Program-made: the position numbers and the translations under genes
Notes under the pieces: model-generated
Told to the model about the DNA's origin: nothing
What the model saw: only the letters and a program-made list of their open reading frames with translations
Database searches by the model: none
Source of the DNA: Thermogutta sp.
GTDB lineage: Bacteria > Planctomycetota > Planctomycetia > Pirellulales > Thermoguttaceae
Assembly (NCBI RefSeq): GCF_014359955.1
Contig: NZ_JACIYL010000224.1
Span: 1-5,788, forward strand
Length of the DNA: 5,788 bases
Direction of reading: 5' to 3'
Part shown: positions 5,615 through 5,788 of the stretch, one piece after another
Layout: every line of letters begins with the position of its first letter
Position numbering within the stretch: position 1 is the stretch's first letter

Positions 5615-5788
5615 TTTGCGCTCGAGCAGGATGGTCCATGCCAACGCCCCCTGCCGGTCACTGCTGGGTGTGTCGAAGCGTGTCGGCTCCAACCTGAGAA
5701 TGTGAAAATCGCGGGAAAAATCTTCGCGGATTTCTTCTTCGCGAACCCGGGGCGGCCCGCCCGTCCCCGATTCATTGGCATTGCCCGC
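5603..5788 (-). CDS. C-terminal end of a gene entering from the right, probable SAM-dependent methyltransferase
   Basis: An open frame enters at the right edge and ends at TGA 5605-5603, giving 61 residues with no start inside the window. It reads like a genuine protein end: a Gly/Pro-rich stretch, then VREEEIREDFSRDFHILRLE, then PTRFDTPSSDRQGALAWTIL and LLERKATP at the end. The pattern 'E-I-R-x-x-F, then W/F-x-I, then R-F, then A-W-x-x-x-x-x-R' resembles the last helix and strands of class I methyltransferases of the thiopurine/TehB type. The catalytic core is outside the window, so the family call is tentative, but the reading frame is well supported by GC-rich codon third positions. It is on the same strand as the rest, but a strong promoter in the 156-base gap after it suggests it is not required for transcription of the cluster. 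Confidence 0.65.
   Translation of the reverse strand, partial: AGNANESGTGGPPRVREEEIREDFSRDFHILRLEPTRFDTPSSDRQGALAWTILLERKATP

Noticed and set aside
5590..5781. A 63-codon minus-strand frame at the right edge
   Set aside because: It is out of frame with the better 61-codon C-terminus ending at 5603, and its product is Arg/Ser/Pro-rich without structure.

Overview
The window reads as a fragment of a planctomycete chromosome, most likely Pirellulales-like. The evidence is protein style, since no marker gene is present: a zinc-ribbon domain fused to an ExbD protein, two adjacent ExbD genes after one ExbB gene, a secreted prenyltransferase-like/HEAT-repeat protein, an N-terminal 'LVxxGxLS' helical module of a kind I associate with planctomycete proteins, and few convincing Shine-Dalgarno sites. 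The DNA is moderately GC-rich. All credible genes are on the minus strand, so transcription runs from the right edge to the left edge.

Layout in the direction of transcription. (1) 5788-5603: the last 61 codons of a gene entering from the right, probably a SAM-dependent methyltransferase. (2) 5602-5447: intergenic, with a strong sigma-70-like promoter (TTGACA, 17-bp spacer, TAGCAT) pointing into the cluster. (3) 5446-3767: exported alpha/alpha-toroid (prenyltransferase/squalene-cyclase-like) protein with a HEAT-repeat tail. (4) 3735-3583: a possible 50-codon gene whose stop overlaps the next start. (5) 3586-2726: single-pass membrane protein with an acidic, proline-rich linker and an unrecognised C-terminal domain. 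(6) 2549-1830: ExbB/TolQ/MotA-family channel protein. (7) 1763-1275: ExbD. (8) 1190-576: a second ExbD with an N-terminal four-cysteine zinc ribbon. (9) 575-449: AT-rich gap with repeated CCTTAA/TTAAGG elements. (10) 448-1: N-terminal 149 codons of a protein of unknown function, running off the left edge.

Interpretation. Genes 3 to 8 look like one transcription unit encoding a proton-motive-force-driven envelope machine. ExbB with one or both ExbD proteins would form the ion-driven motor in the inner membrane. The single-pass protein has the topology of a TonB-like transducer but no recognisable TonB C-terminal domain. The exported toroid/HEAT protein could be the periplasmic client or scaffold. 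No TonB, TonB-dependent receptor, TolB or Pal is visible, so the substrate or load of the motor is unknown. This ExbB-ExbD-ExbD set with two unfamiliar periplasmic partners is the best candidate here for an undescribed system. No gap exceeds 180 bases, and I saw no RNA genes, mobile elements or CRISPR.
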